Source of the DNA: Mantamonas sphyraenae
Lineage: Eukaryota; CRuMs; Mantamonadidae
DNA: 64,000 nt
Assembly: GCA_026936335.1 (NCBI GenBank)
Contig: JAPMXV010000042.1
Location: 186,001 to 250,000, forward strand
Direction of reading: 5' to 3'
Shown: piece by piece, positions 24,014 to 33,233 of the stretch
Numbering within the stretch: the first letter of the stretch is position 1
Layout: each line of letters opens with the position of its first letter
Notes under the pieces: generated by a model
What the model saw: the letters and a program-made list of their open reading frames with translations, nothing else
Told to the model about the DNA's origin: nothing
Databases searched by the model: none
Program-made: the position numbers and the translations under genes

Positions 24014-25492
24014 TGTCGTCGTTGTCGTTGTCACGTGAGTTGTGCCTGTGGGTGTGCGTGTGCGTGTGCGTGGTGGTGCCCACGTGCTGCTCCACGCGTG
24101 CTTTGCGGCTGAGCACCTTTGAGGAGGAACGGAGAGAGCTGGCTTTGACGTCGTTGCGCATCAACGCAAGGGCGACGGCGTCGTCCTTGTCTGCCACCAC
24201 CACGTCCTGTGCGCCATGTTGTCCACCATCGTCACCGTGTGCTCCATCGCCTCCACTGCGATTGACATACTCGTTCAACCACACATCCTGCAACTTGCTG
24301 TTCAGGGTGCGCATCTCTCGGATGCTAGGTTTCCGCAGCGTGTCTTCCGACGAGGAGGAGGTGGTGGTGCCAGCAGCACCCTGCTCATGGGCCACGTGTT
24401 GCTGCATCCGTTCCACATCGCCCTTAAACACCATTTCCTCTTCGATGCATCGCTGTACAAACTCCACATCCTTCATCAGTGCCGTGTGTTCCGCCTGCAA
24501 TGCAGCGCGCAGGTGATCCACCACGTCGTCCATGTCCAACACGGACAGTGCCTGTGATCGTGCTTGTCCCTCTTCCACCTCTTCCACTCCATCTCCTTCT
24601 CCTTCTCCGTCTTTGTTGTCGTTCCCACCACCATCCCCACCATCCTTCTTCACGTCATCCTCTGCCCTTCCACTGTCCTCCCCTGTGTATGCGTGTGGCG
24701 AGGCGGAGGTCCGTTCCAACAGGGAAAGGGTGCGCTCCTGCACCTCGTCCACACTGCTGCCACTCTTGTTACTGCGTTCCATGCGTGATTCGGGCCTGCG
24801 TACACTGTCCACCTGCGTCAGGGCCTGCTTGCTGCTCCGTTGCGTCTGTACATACTCCAAGATCTGTCGTTCCCGCGGCGTACCCACCACCTTGGCCATC
24901 ACCGCCGCCGCCGCCTTTGAATCTCCCATGCTGCCGCTACTCCGTTGGATGTTCTCCACAAAGTGTTGGATGTCCGCTTCCAGAAGCGATCGTCCGCGTG
25001 TGTTGAGCTCCCTTCCGTTTGCGCCCGCCAACCGGGCCCGCAGCACATCAAACTGCGCGTCTGTGTCTGCACCCAGCTCGTCGCAGATTTCCAACAACGC
25101 CTCCAGCTCCCTTTTTGCTGCCTGTGGGTGTGTTGGGTGTGTTGGGTGTGATGGGTGTGGGTGTGTGTCCGTGTAAGCAGCCGTGGTCCCCAAGCGCGAG
25201 AGACTTTCCGTTGCGTTGCTTGTTCACTCACCTCGTTGTTGTCGATCTGCACTTCCCCAAGCATCCTGCGCACCTCTGCGTGTTCCTGCGGCTCCAATCG
25301 CGCCTGGATGAGGTCGATGAGAAGGGTGCGTGGTTGGAAGGCAGCGGAGGAGGGGGACAACGACGGGTGGTCGGCCTCCTCAACGTTGCCTTGATCGTCA
25401 TTGTGGTTGCCGTGATGATGTTGGCCGTGTCTGTCGTCGCCTTGCACATACAATGGCTTGTCGGCAATGGCCGAGAGGTCGAATGCGCTCAT
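23646..25492 (-). CDS. CCDC24: CCDC24-like coiled-coil protein
   Basis: Two exons, 25492-25232 and 25121-23646, give 578 residues. Near the end of exon 1, ARLEPQEHAEVRRMLGEVQI resembles the start of vertebrate CCDC24, and near the middle VVDHLRAALQAEHTALMKDV plus the following VQRCIEEE resembles its central coiled coil; both comparisons are from memory. Between them are an acidic, Ser-rich region and a stretch beginning TPRERQILEYVQ. The C-terminal third is low-complexity: an Asp/Asn run from the repeat near 23960-24035, a Ser run and a final Lys/Arg/Pro tail. The molecular function of CCDC24 is unknown, so only family membership is proposed. It is convergent with LSM8 (57 bp) and divergent from the next gene. 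Confidence 0.68.
23958..24036. repeat. Imperfect GTC/GTT triplet repeat
   Basis: Triplet run encoding Asp/Asn on the minus strand inside the CCDC24-like gene, followed at about 24045-24075 by a TGTGCG run encoding His/Thr. Confidence 0.8.
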
Positions 25493-25556
25493 GCGGCCAC
25501 CGCAAAGAGAGTTCAGCCCCCACGGAACGGAAAAACCAGGAGAAACTTTGGGATCC
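25493..25556. promoter_or_regulatory. 64-bp divergent spacer
   Basis: Lies between the CCDC24-like and DUF1444-like start codons. No motif recognised. Confidence 0.4.
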
Positions 25557-25572
25557 ATGTCGCAGCCGTGGG

Positions 25573-25607
<35 letters not shown>

Positions 25608-27125
25608 GGAGGAGGAGGGGATGAGGGAAAGGAAAGGGTGAAGCCTGCGTTTGACGGGGCAAAGTACCTGCGGGAGCAGAAGGAGAACAAGACGACGGTG
25701 ACGCCGGAGGAGTGGGTGGGACTTGTGCAGGCACAGTTGGGCAAACACGATTCGGAGGCAGTGCAGGGGATGCAATTGGCACTGGACGGGGGCAGTGATG
25801 GCAAAACGCACATGGTGGTGAGGTACACGTGTGAGGCCGGGGCGGTGGAGACACCCGGCAGCGAAGAGGCGCGCACACAGGGCCAGCTGGATGTGCTCAA
25901 GTTCTACGAGGACTACTGCCGGCTGCCCAAGAGCAGGGCAGGGGCCCAGGTGAAGATCCTGAACGCGGTGGTGCGCTACCTGGTGGCACCGTACTCGGAC
26001 TTTTTGACGGAGGCGACGCGGGAGTGGCAGACGGTGCAGGAGGCGCTGTACCCACGCCTGCGTGACTTGGCACACTACGAACGCTTCCACGTGCAGCGTG
26101 CGTACCAGGGCTTGCCGCAGGTGGATCTCCCCTTTGACACGGTGGTGCCCGAGTACCTTGCGGTGGACTTGTGTGTGGACACGGGCGAGCAGTTACACAG
26201 CGTGACTCAAGTGCACCTCGACGCGTGGGGCGTAAGCTGGGAGGTGGCCATGACACAAGCCATGAAGAACCTGACATCGTCGTCGTCGGGGGGCTCATCA
26301 ACAAGTCAGCAAGGAGGCAGTGGTGGTGGGTTTATGAGCCACGTGACGGACGAGTGTTGCTACCACATGGCCAACTGGAGGGACGGACACGACTCGGCAC
26401 GCATCCTGTTGCCGAGTGCCCAGTCGTTGCCTGTGCATGGGGATCTTGTGTTTATGGCCCCGCACAAGGATGTGCTCCTGATCACAGGGAGCCAGGATAC
26501 GGCGGGGCTGGCCCAAATGGTGAGCATCACCATGCGTGTGTTGGGCCAAGGCGAGACCGTGCTTATGCCCGTGGCATTTCGATTGACACAGGAGGGCCAC
26601 TTTGAGCCGTTTGAGCCAACGACGGCGGTAAACGGGAAGGGAGAGGGAGAGGCGGGGTCGTTGAGTGAGAAGCAACTGGAAGACATGAGCACACTGGCCA
26701 AGATGTTGGCCAACCTGCACAAGCAGACACTGGCCAGCAACTATCGCAGCCAGAAGCAGCTGATGGACAAGCTGAACGAGCAGGAACAGCATAGGCAGGG
26801 GATGACGGACGATGAGGCGGTGTTGGTTGCATCCGTGACCGTGATGCAAAACAGCGACACAGGCGACATGCTGTCCTACTGTGTGTGGTTGGATTGTGCC
26901 GAGACATGGATTGGCCAGGCCGACCTCATCATGTTTGCCACCAAGGAGAGCATGCCTCCCGTGCTTGGCTCCGCTCGATGGGCCGATGTGGTCGCCGTTT
27001 GCGGTGACCTGCTGGACGAGGTGCCCGACGTCGTTCCCAAACGCTGGCGCACTCGTGCCTTCCCCTCCCCGGAGGTACTGGAATCCCTCATCGACAAGGA
27101 ATTGCCCGCCAACATGAAGGTATAG
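25557..27125 (+). CDS. DUF1444-like protein of unknown function
   Basis: Single-exon gene encoding 522 residues. Start 25557 is preferred over an in-frame ATG at 25458 because the latter lies inside the oppositely oriented neighbour. After a Ser run and Gly patch the protein is globular. The pattern EYLAVDLCVDTGEQLHSVTQ, then WGVSWEVAMTQAMKNL, then a DSARILLPSAQSLP segment and GDLVFMAPHKDVLLITGSQD recalls the bacterial DUF1444/YtpQ family (D..l, wGvs..el...A..NL, D..S.iLl, ..PhRD.LLv). The final third has an amphipathic helix-rich part (HKQTLASNYRSQKQLMDKL). No catalytic residues, signal peptide or membrane segments are evident. The family link is tentative and the function unknown; alternatively it is lineage specific. 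Confidence 0.6.
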
Positions 27126-27235
27126 TAAGGGAAATGTAGCACACGTGGTGTGGGTGATTGTGCGTGTGTGTATGTGTGTGTGCGGTGCGATGCGATGCTC
27201 GACAAAACAAAAAACCCGACCCAGCTGCTGCCCTG

Positions 27236-30200
27236 ATGAGCAATCACAGATCGTCAGCAGCGTCGCGTATGCGCTACGTTGGCAACTACTCGTTGAGCAG
27301 CACCGTGGGCGAGGGCAGGTACGTTGCGTGTGTGTGTGTGTGTGCGTGTGTCTTTGCCAAGAAGTTTCTAAAGTGGCAGACGCTTGTCGCCACCCCCCAC
27401 GCATGCTCCGTTTTGCGGCCCACACTCACACGGCCAGGATTACGACACACTTGGCCCCACGTGTGCGATGGCGATGGACGCACACAGCTTTGGTGTGGTG
27501 AAATTGGGCACTCATCTGCCCACAGGCGAAAGGGTATGGACGGGGAGGCGGCGTCAATTTTCTTCTTCTGCGTCTCCTCACTTTGCTTCCAGAGTTCCTC
27601 TCCCGCGTGGCCTCGGCCCTCTTTGGTTCGCCTTTTTACTCACACCCACACCCACAGGTCGCTGTCAAGATTCTGGAGAAGGACAAGCTTTCGGACAGCA
27701 CAGAGAACGATCGGATCCAGTGAGTTGTCCGTGGAACACGGCGAGAGGAGGCTTTTTGGGCATCGGTCACTTTCGTTCGGTCGTTTTGCCCTCCATGGGC
27801 TTGGGTTAGGTGCATGTGGGAGGCATGACTGCAGGCCCCGGTGGGCTGCCATGTGTGGCGTGGCACCGGTTGTGCGTATTTTGCATGCTGCGTGCGTGTG
27901 CCAGGCTTCCAAGTGCAGTTTCGCTCGTTGGCAGGAACGCACAACAACAACAACGGTTCACGTTTTCGCCCTCGTGTCGCTTGCATGGCGTGTCTGTGCG
28001 TGCTTAACTTGCATGTGTGCGATGTGTGCCGCCTCGCAACGCATGTGGTCTGGGTGTGTCTGTGATTCATGTCGTTGGTGGAGCGTGGCGGGTGTTGTTC
28101 CGCCACACGCGTCGCCCTGTGTGTGTCCAAGCTGACCCAAATCGCCTCTCGCACAAACGCGAAAACCGTGCAGGAGGGAAATCTCCATCATGAGGCTACT
28201 GGACCACGAGAATATTGCCAAGCTGATTGAGGTCATCGATACGTCACGGCACCTGTTCCTGGTGAGTGGAGAAAGCGGGTGTGTGGGAAGGCAGGGGCAA
28301 GGAGCGAGAGAAAAAGCCAAGGAGGGGCGGATGGAGGGGTGGGGCAAGAGGGGATAAGGACAGAACTTGGCCATGGATTGTGTCATGCCATGCTGACATG
28401 AGACATGTACATGCACACCCCCACGCACACATCGACACAGGTGATGGAGTACTGCAGTGGAGGAGAGTTGTTTGACTACATTGTGGCGCACCAGCGAGTG
28501 AAAGAGCACGAGGCACGCAAGCTGTTCCGTCAGATTGTGTCGGGCGTCTCGTACTGCCACAAGCACGCCGTCATCCACAGGGACTTGAAGCCCGAGAACC
28601 TGCTGCTGGACGGCAAGAAGAACATCAAAATCATCGACTTTGGGTTTGCCAACGTGATGGCTCCCGACGGTCTGCTCAAGACGTTCTGCGGCTCGCCGGC
28701 GTACGCAGCCCCGGAAATGGTGGAGGGACGCGAGTACACAGGGCCGGAAGTGGACATCTGGAGCATGGGAGTGATCCTGTATGCGCTCCTGTGTGGCTAC
28801 TTGCCGTTTGACCACGCCAACATTGGCAAGTTGTACCGTCTCATCCTTGCGGGCAAGTACTCGTGCCCGGAGTTCATGTCCGAGACGGCCGAGGATTTGC
28901 TGTCCATCATGTTGGTTCCCACACCCAGCGAGAGGGCGACCATTGATCAGGTGATTGAACATCCGTGGATGAATGAGGGCTACGACAGCCTGTGTGTGGA
29001 TCTGGAGGCGTTCAAGGAGCGGGAGGTGGATGTGGATCGGCAAATTGAGGCGCAGCTGAAGGAGATGGGCTTTGACACAACCCAACTGGAGAGTGACCTG
29101 GAGCAGCTGAAGCACAACCAGGTGACGGCCACGTACTACCTGCTGAAGAACCGCAAGGGGGGCAGCAACGCAAAGCCTGTGGACACGCAGATGACGCAGG
29201 GAGAAGACCCGTACGAGGACGCCTCGTCGGACGATGACTACGATGAAGATTACAGCACGGACGAAGAGTACGACTCGGATGGGTCGTACTCGGGTTCGAG
29301 TGACGGGGAGGAAGGCAGCGGAGGGATTGGCAAGAAGCGACAGGACTCGAAACGCAACGTGACGGCGGCCGCGTTGAACATCACCATCACCAAGGGTGGG
29401 CCGATGAGTGGACGTCGCAAGAAGAACGCACCGTCGCTGGGATTCGATTCGATTGCAGAGGAGCCGCTGACGGAGGAAGAAGAACCGCCGGAGGAGGAGG
29501 AGGTGCCGCCGTCGTCGTCGAACACACACGCGGGAGCTGCGGGCGACTTGACCATTCCGCCGTTCAAGGGGGCGTCTTCGGGCAAGGGCAAGTCGTCGTC
29601 GTCGTCGTCGGGTTACCGTGCGGTGATGGACAAGGAGAAGCGGGAGGAGGAGGAACGCAAGATGGACGAGCTGTACGCCAAAATGGCCAACTTTCACTTT
29701 GGTGGCTCGGACGACAATCAAGAGGGCGAGTCGGGCAGCAGCGGAAGTGGCAGTGGCACCGTCAACAGCCTGGCCAACACAGGCCCCGCACGCAGGCGCT
29801 CCAAGTCGATTTCCGTCACCGCCATGCGCATGGAGGAGGAGGAAGAGGCGGCAGCGGCGGCGGCGGCGGCAGCAGCAGCATCAGCAGCGTCGTCATCGTC
29901 ATCCTCCTCCTCCTCCTCGTCGTCGTCGTCGGCAAACGGCGAGCTGAGCGAGGAGGAACTGCTTGCCATGGGCAAAGGACGTTCGCGTACACACAGTGTG
30001 GACCCACAGGCGGCAGCCAAGATTGCCGTGCGTTTCATGTCGTCGATGACGGCCAACCTGCGCGAGGTGAAGGGCGCGTTCAACGTGGACACCACGTCGT
30101 CCAAGTCGCCCGAGTACATGGTGGCCGAGATCCAACGGGTGTTGGGCGAATCGCAGGTGGAGAGCAAACAGGACGGGAACCTGTTTCGTTGCTACCATGC

Positions 30201-30342
30201 CACCAGCAGGGTGCGCTTCGAGGTCGAGGTGGTCAAGATTCGCAACCTGCCCCTCAACGGCATCCGCCTTAAACGTGTGGCCGGCGACACCTGGAGCTTC
30301 AAGAAGCTCATGCAGTATCTGACAAGTCAGATGAAGATGTGA
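27236..30342 (+). CDS. MARK/Par-1-like serine/threonine kinase
   Basis: CAMK-family kinase of 726 residues in five exons: 27236-27318, 27488-27533, 27658-27719, 28174-28261, 28441-30342. Kinase signatures: glycine loop GEGSFGVV (split by intron 1), VAVKILEK with Lys47, HRDLKPENLLLD (Asp141), DFG (Asp159), and activation loop LLKTFCGSPAYAAPE, whose Thr is the LKB1-type site of AMPK-related kinases. A UBA-like helical bundle follows (~290-330, MGFDTTQLESDLEQLK), then a long Glu/Ser/Ala low-complexity region, and a C-terminal KA1-like fold (RFEVEVVKIRNLPLNGIRLK) that binds acidic lipids. This architecture is that of MARK/Par-1 kinases, which control polarity and microtubules, although the catalytic core alone could also be SNF1-like. 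Intron 3 (27720-28173, 454 nt) is the longest in the window; I see no gene in it. Confidence 0.92.
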
Positions 30343-30486
30343 GCATGGATGGGAGCACAGAGAGAGAGAGTGTGTGTGTGTGTGTGTGGGTCTCGGAGGA
30401 AACAAAGTTTGCGACTTTGCCAGGCCGGTGCTCCACGCGAGCCACACAAACCCCCCCCCCAACCCCCCCAACCCCAACCAGGAGTG

Positions 30487-32326
30487 ATGTCCAAGTACAG
30501 CGCTGTGTGTGGGTTGATGCTCATCGCCCTGCTTGCTGCAGGCGTGATGGCCAACATGGAAGAGTCGAGCTCGGAAGTGTCAAGCGCAGAGGTGAGTTCC
30601 CAGTAGAGCGTCGTAAGATTGGGCGATTGGGCCTTTGCATGAAGTTTTGTTGATTGTGTGCGGCTTGCCAGTGTATTTGTCTGCCTGTGGTTGCTCTGCG
30701 ATATGGATGGAGACCGCGTGGAGAGCGGCAGGGGTGTTTGCGCGCTGACTCGCATGAGACCCGGAATCCCCCCTTTTTTTTTCCGGCGGGTCGCAGCTTT
30801 CGGCGAGCGACGCCAGCGATGCCAGCGATGCCAGCGACGCCAGCGACGCCAGCGACGCCAGCGACGCCGAGGAGGAGGTGTACGATGAGGAGGCGCAGGA
30901 AAAGGTGGAGCAGGTCAAGCGATCATACACGCCGCAGCGGATCAAGGATGCGGTGCGCAAGGTGATGTCGTTTGTGAAGGACGCAGACTCTGCGTTTCAG
31001 CAAGCGCGTGTGATGTACGAGTCACTGCGCGCGCAGGGCCTGCGTGTCCACCTGTCGGATATGGTGCGCATGTTCTTCCACAAGCTGAAGCAGCAACGCA
31101 AGATGCATCGGTTGCCGAAGAGTGCGTCTTCGCAACGGAGCGATGACGAGGAGGTGTGGTCCGACGACGAGTGGGACGCAGAGGAGTTGGATGACGTGAT
31201 GGGCCAGGGCCACAACGCAGAGATTGCAGATGCGGACTTTTGGGGCCGTCGTCGCCGTCGCGGCTTTTTCCGACGCATTGCTCGTGTGGGACGTCGCATC
31301 GGCCGCTTTGTGGGCCGTGCGGTGCGTGGCATTGCGCGTGGCATCGGTCGCGTGTTTTCCAAGATTGGCAAGGTGGTTTCCAAGCTGGCAGCCAAGGTCA
31401 TGCCCCTGGTGGGCAAGATTGTCAACAACCCGTGGTTCTCGGGAATCCTGAACGTTGCGTCGTACTTTGTGCCTGGCCTGAGTGTGGTCAACACGGCGGT
31501 CAACTGGTTGCGTCAGGGCACGCAGCTGTTTTATGCTGTGGCAGGAGGTCAGCGTGCGCAGGTGCAGCAGATCACACACGAGCAGGCCAACGCCCAGGCG
31601 ATGGACATGATGGCCCTGGAGATGATTGAAGCCGCTGTGGTGCAGGCCAAGGAGCAGCGTGACTTCCGTCTGTACGATTTGATGAACGGACCGCGCTCGA
31701 CACCCGAGGTGCGCCACCACCTGCACTTGTTCCTGCGCCGCTACGGTGGCACGGACCACGGCAACGGCGTGTTGACATTCCGTTCGGATGCCAGCATGCA
31801 GAAGGCCGAGGGTGCGATGAAGCAGGCTGCGATGCAGCGCTGGAACCAGATGCAACCCCACTGCTACGAGAAGGACATTACGCTGGATTTCGACAGGCAG
31901 GGTGCATCGGTGAAGTGCAACGCAGGCTATGCAGTGACATCCGTGTGGAAGAGCGGCTGCAACGCTCTGTACTGCATCGAGAAGATGCGCTGCTGCGGCT
32001 GGAAGCGGGCTGCGGCCACGCGTCAGTACCGTGCCAACTGGGTGCTGTCCATGGACCGATCGGGATGGAGCCGATGCAACGGAGCGATGTCGGGTCTGGC
32101 ACGCTCCCATGGCGCTCAGCTGCAGAACCTGGAGCACGCGTACTGCACCGAGCTGCCGCTGAACGGCATGAACGCCATCGAGGTGAGCAACCCGTTTGCA
32201 GGCGGACCCGGCTGGAAGGGATGCCCCGCGGGGTACTTTATGGTGGGTATGCACCGTCGCGAAGGCGCTCCCGCTGGTCGCAGTGGTCTCACGGACGTCG
32301 ACAGTGCCATGTGTGTGTCCCTGTAA
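30487..32326 (+). CDS. Secreted acidic/cationic protein with Cys-rich C-terminus
   Basis: Unrecognised 544-residue protein; exons 30487-30591 and 30797-32326. Residues 1-22 are a clear signal peptide, cleaved near VMA. The adjoining segment (25-62) is acidic, with eight Ser-Asp-Ala-type repeats from a 9-bp repeat. A second acidic cluster (DDEEVWSDDEWDAEE) sits near 150-170. Residues 185-244 are strongly cationic: WGRRRRRGFFRRIARVGRR, then Arg every 3-4 residues (to Arg220), then Lys spaced likewise, with Ile/Val/Phe/Gly between, the pattern of a membrane-active amphipathic helix. A hydrophobic stretch follows (FSGILNVASYFVPGLSVVN). The last ~190 residues contain ten Cys (even number), in motifs such as CNAGYAV, MRCCGW and CPAGYF, suggesting a disulfide-bonded lectin-like or dermatopontin-like fold. 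Precursor-type antimicrobial or membrane-active activity is inference only. Confidence 0.8.
30802..30870. repeat. 9-bp repeat (GCCAGCGAC) encoding Ala-Ser-Asp
   Basis: About seven tandem copies with C/T variants at the start of exon 2 of the secreted protein. Encodes an acidic Ser-Asp-Ala run next to the signal peptide. Confidence 0.9.
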
Positions 32327-32359
32327 GGAGAATACAGCAACGTGTTCAAGTTCAATTAC

Positions 32360-32575
32360 ACTAGAAGAGGTGATGGAGACGTGCATTGGATTGTGTGTGG
32401 GAGGGAGGTGGACGAGGAGGTGGAGACGGCTCTGGTGATGAACATGGAGGAGCGGGAGCGAATGTTTGAAGCCGGGTGCATGGAGGCATACGTGGAGGAG
32501 ATGGCGGGATGGAAGGGCTGGGTGACACTGCCGGACGAGGTGATGGAGCGTGTGTTGAAGTGGATGGTCGTGTGA
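32360..32575 (+). pseudogene. 3' fragment of an ankyrin-array gene
   Basis: From about 32381 to the stop at 32573-32575 this is almost identical to the 3' end of the next gene (35923-36121) and encodes the same C-terminal ~65 residues (WIVCGREVDEEVETALV to the LPDEVMERVLKWM tail). There is no ATG in frame, and no ankyrin core upstream; the sequence abuts the 3' end of the secreted-protein gene. It is best read as the left-edge relic of an ankyrin gene lost by unequal exchange. The homology continues through the following spacer into the next gene. Confidence 0.85.
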
Positions 32576-33233
32576 GGAAGAAAAAAGAAGCGGGGATTGG
32601 TGCAACACGAACTCTTTTTGTGCAGTTGTTCAGCGGGGTGAGACGGGATGAACAGAGGGAACACGAGTGCCATGAGAGCGTGTGGACGATGGGGAAGCGT
32701 GGGCAAGATGATGGAAGTTTTGGGCGAGGACGGGGTGGATGTGAACGAGCAGGAGGAGGGAACGGGGAAGACGCTGTTGATGTGTGCGTGCGAAGGTGGT
32801 CGTGCAGACAAGGTGTGGGCGCTGTGCAAGGCGGGGGCGGATGTGGAGATGGAAGACTGGAGTGGGCGGCGTGCAGTGGAGTATGGGGTGGAGGCGGAAG
32901 CGTACGAGTGCGTGTGGGTGTTGGTAAAGTGCTTTGCAGGGAAAGAACTGGAGGGAGGGAAGAGTGGGCAGTGGACACGGAGCAGGGTGGTTGGAAGCGG
33001 ATGGCGGGTGTGGGAGGAGGGGGAGGAGGGACGGGAGTGGCTGCGTCGGATGTGCTATGGAGGAGGGAGCGAGAGGGAGCGACGGGTGGTGGAGTGGGAG
33101 GAAGGGGTGCACTTTGCAGTGGGGGAAGAGGAGGACATGTGTGTGGAGATGGTTCTGCTGATTGGGGAGGCAGAGGGGCTGGAGAGGGAGTGTGTGAGAC
33201 GGGTGGCAGAGTGGCTGACCGTGACCAAAGGGA
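32381..33233 (+). repeat. Ankyrin-array conserved block, copy 1
   Basis: Contains the C-terminal tail of one gene, a ~72-bp spacer and the first ~195 codons of the next. It differs from copy 2 (35923-36778) at scattered single bases and a few positions in the spacer, then similarity stops abruptly after the codons for TVTKG. Confidence 0.9.

Noticed and set aside
27720..28173. A hidden gene in the 454-nt kinase intron
   Set aside because: Open frames there are short, show no family pattern, and the flanking exons splice cleanly.
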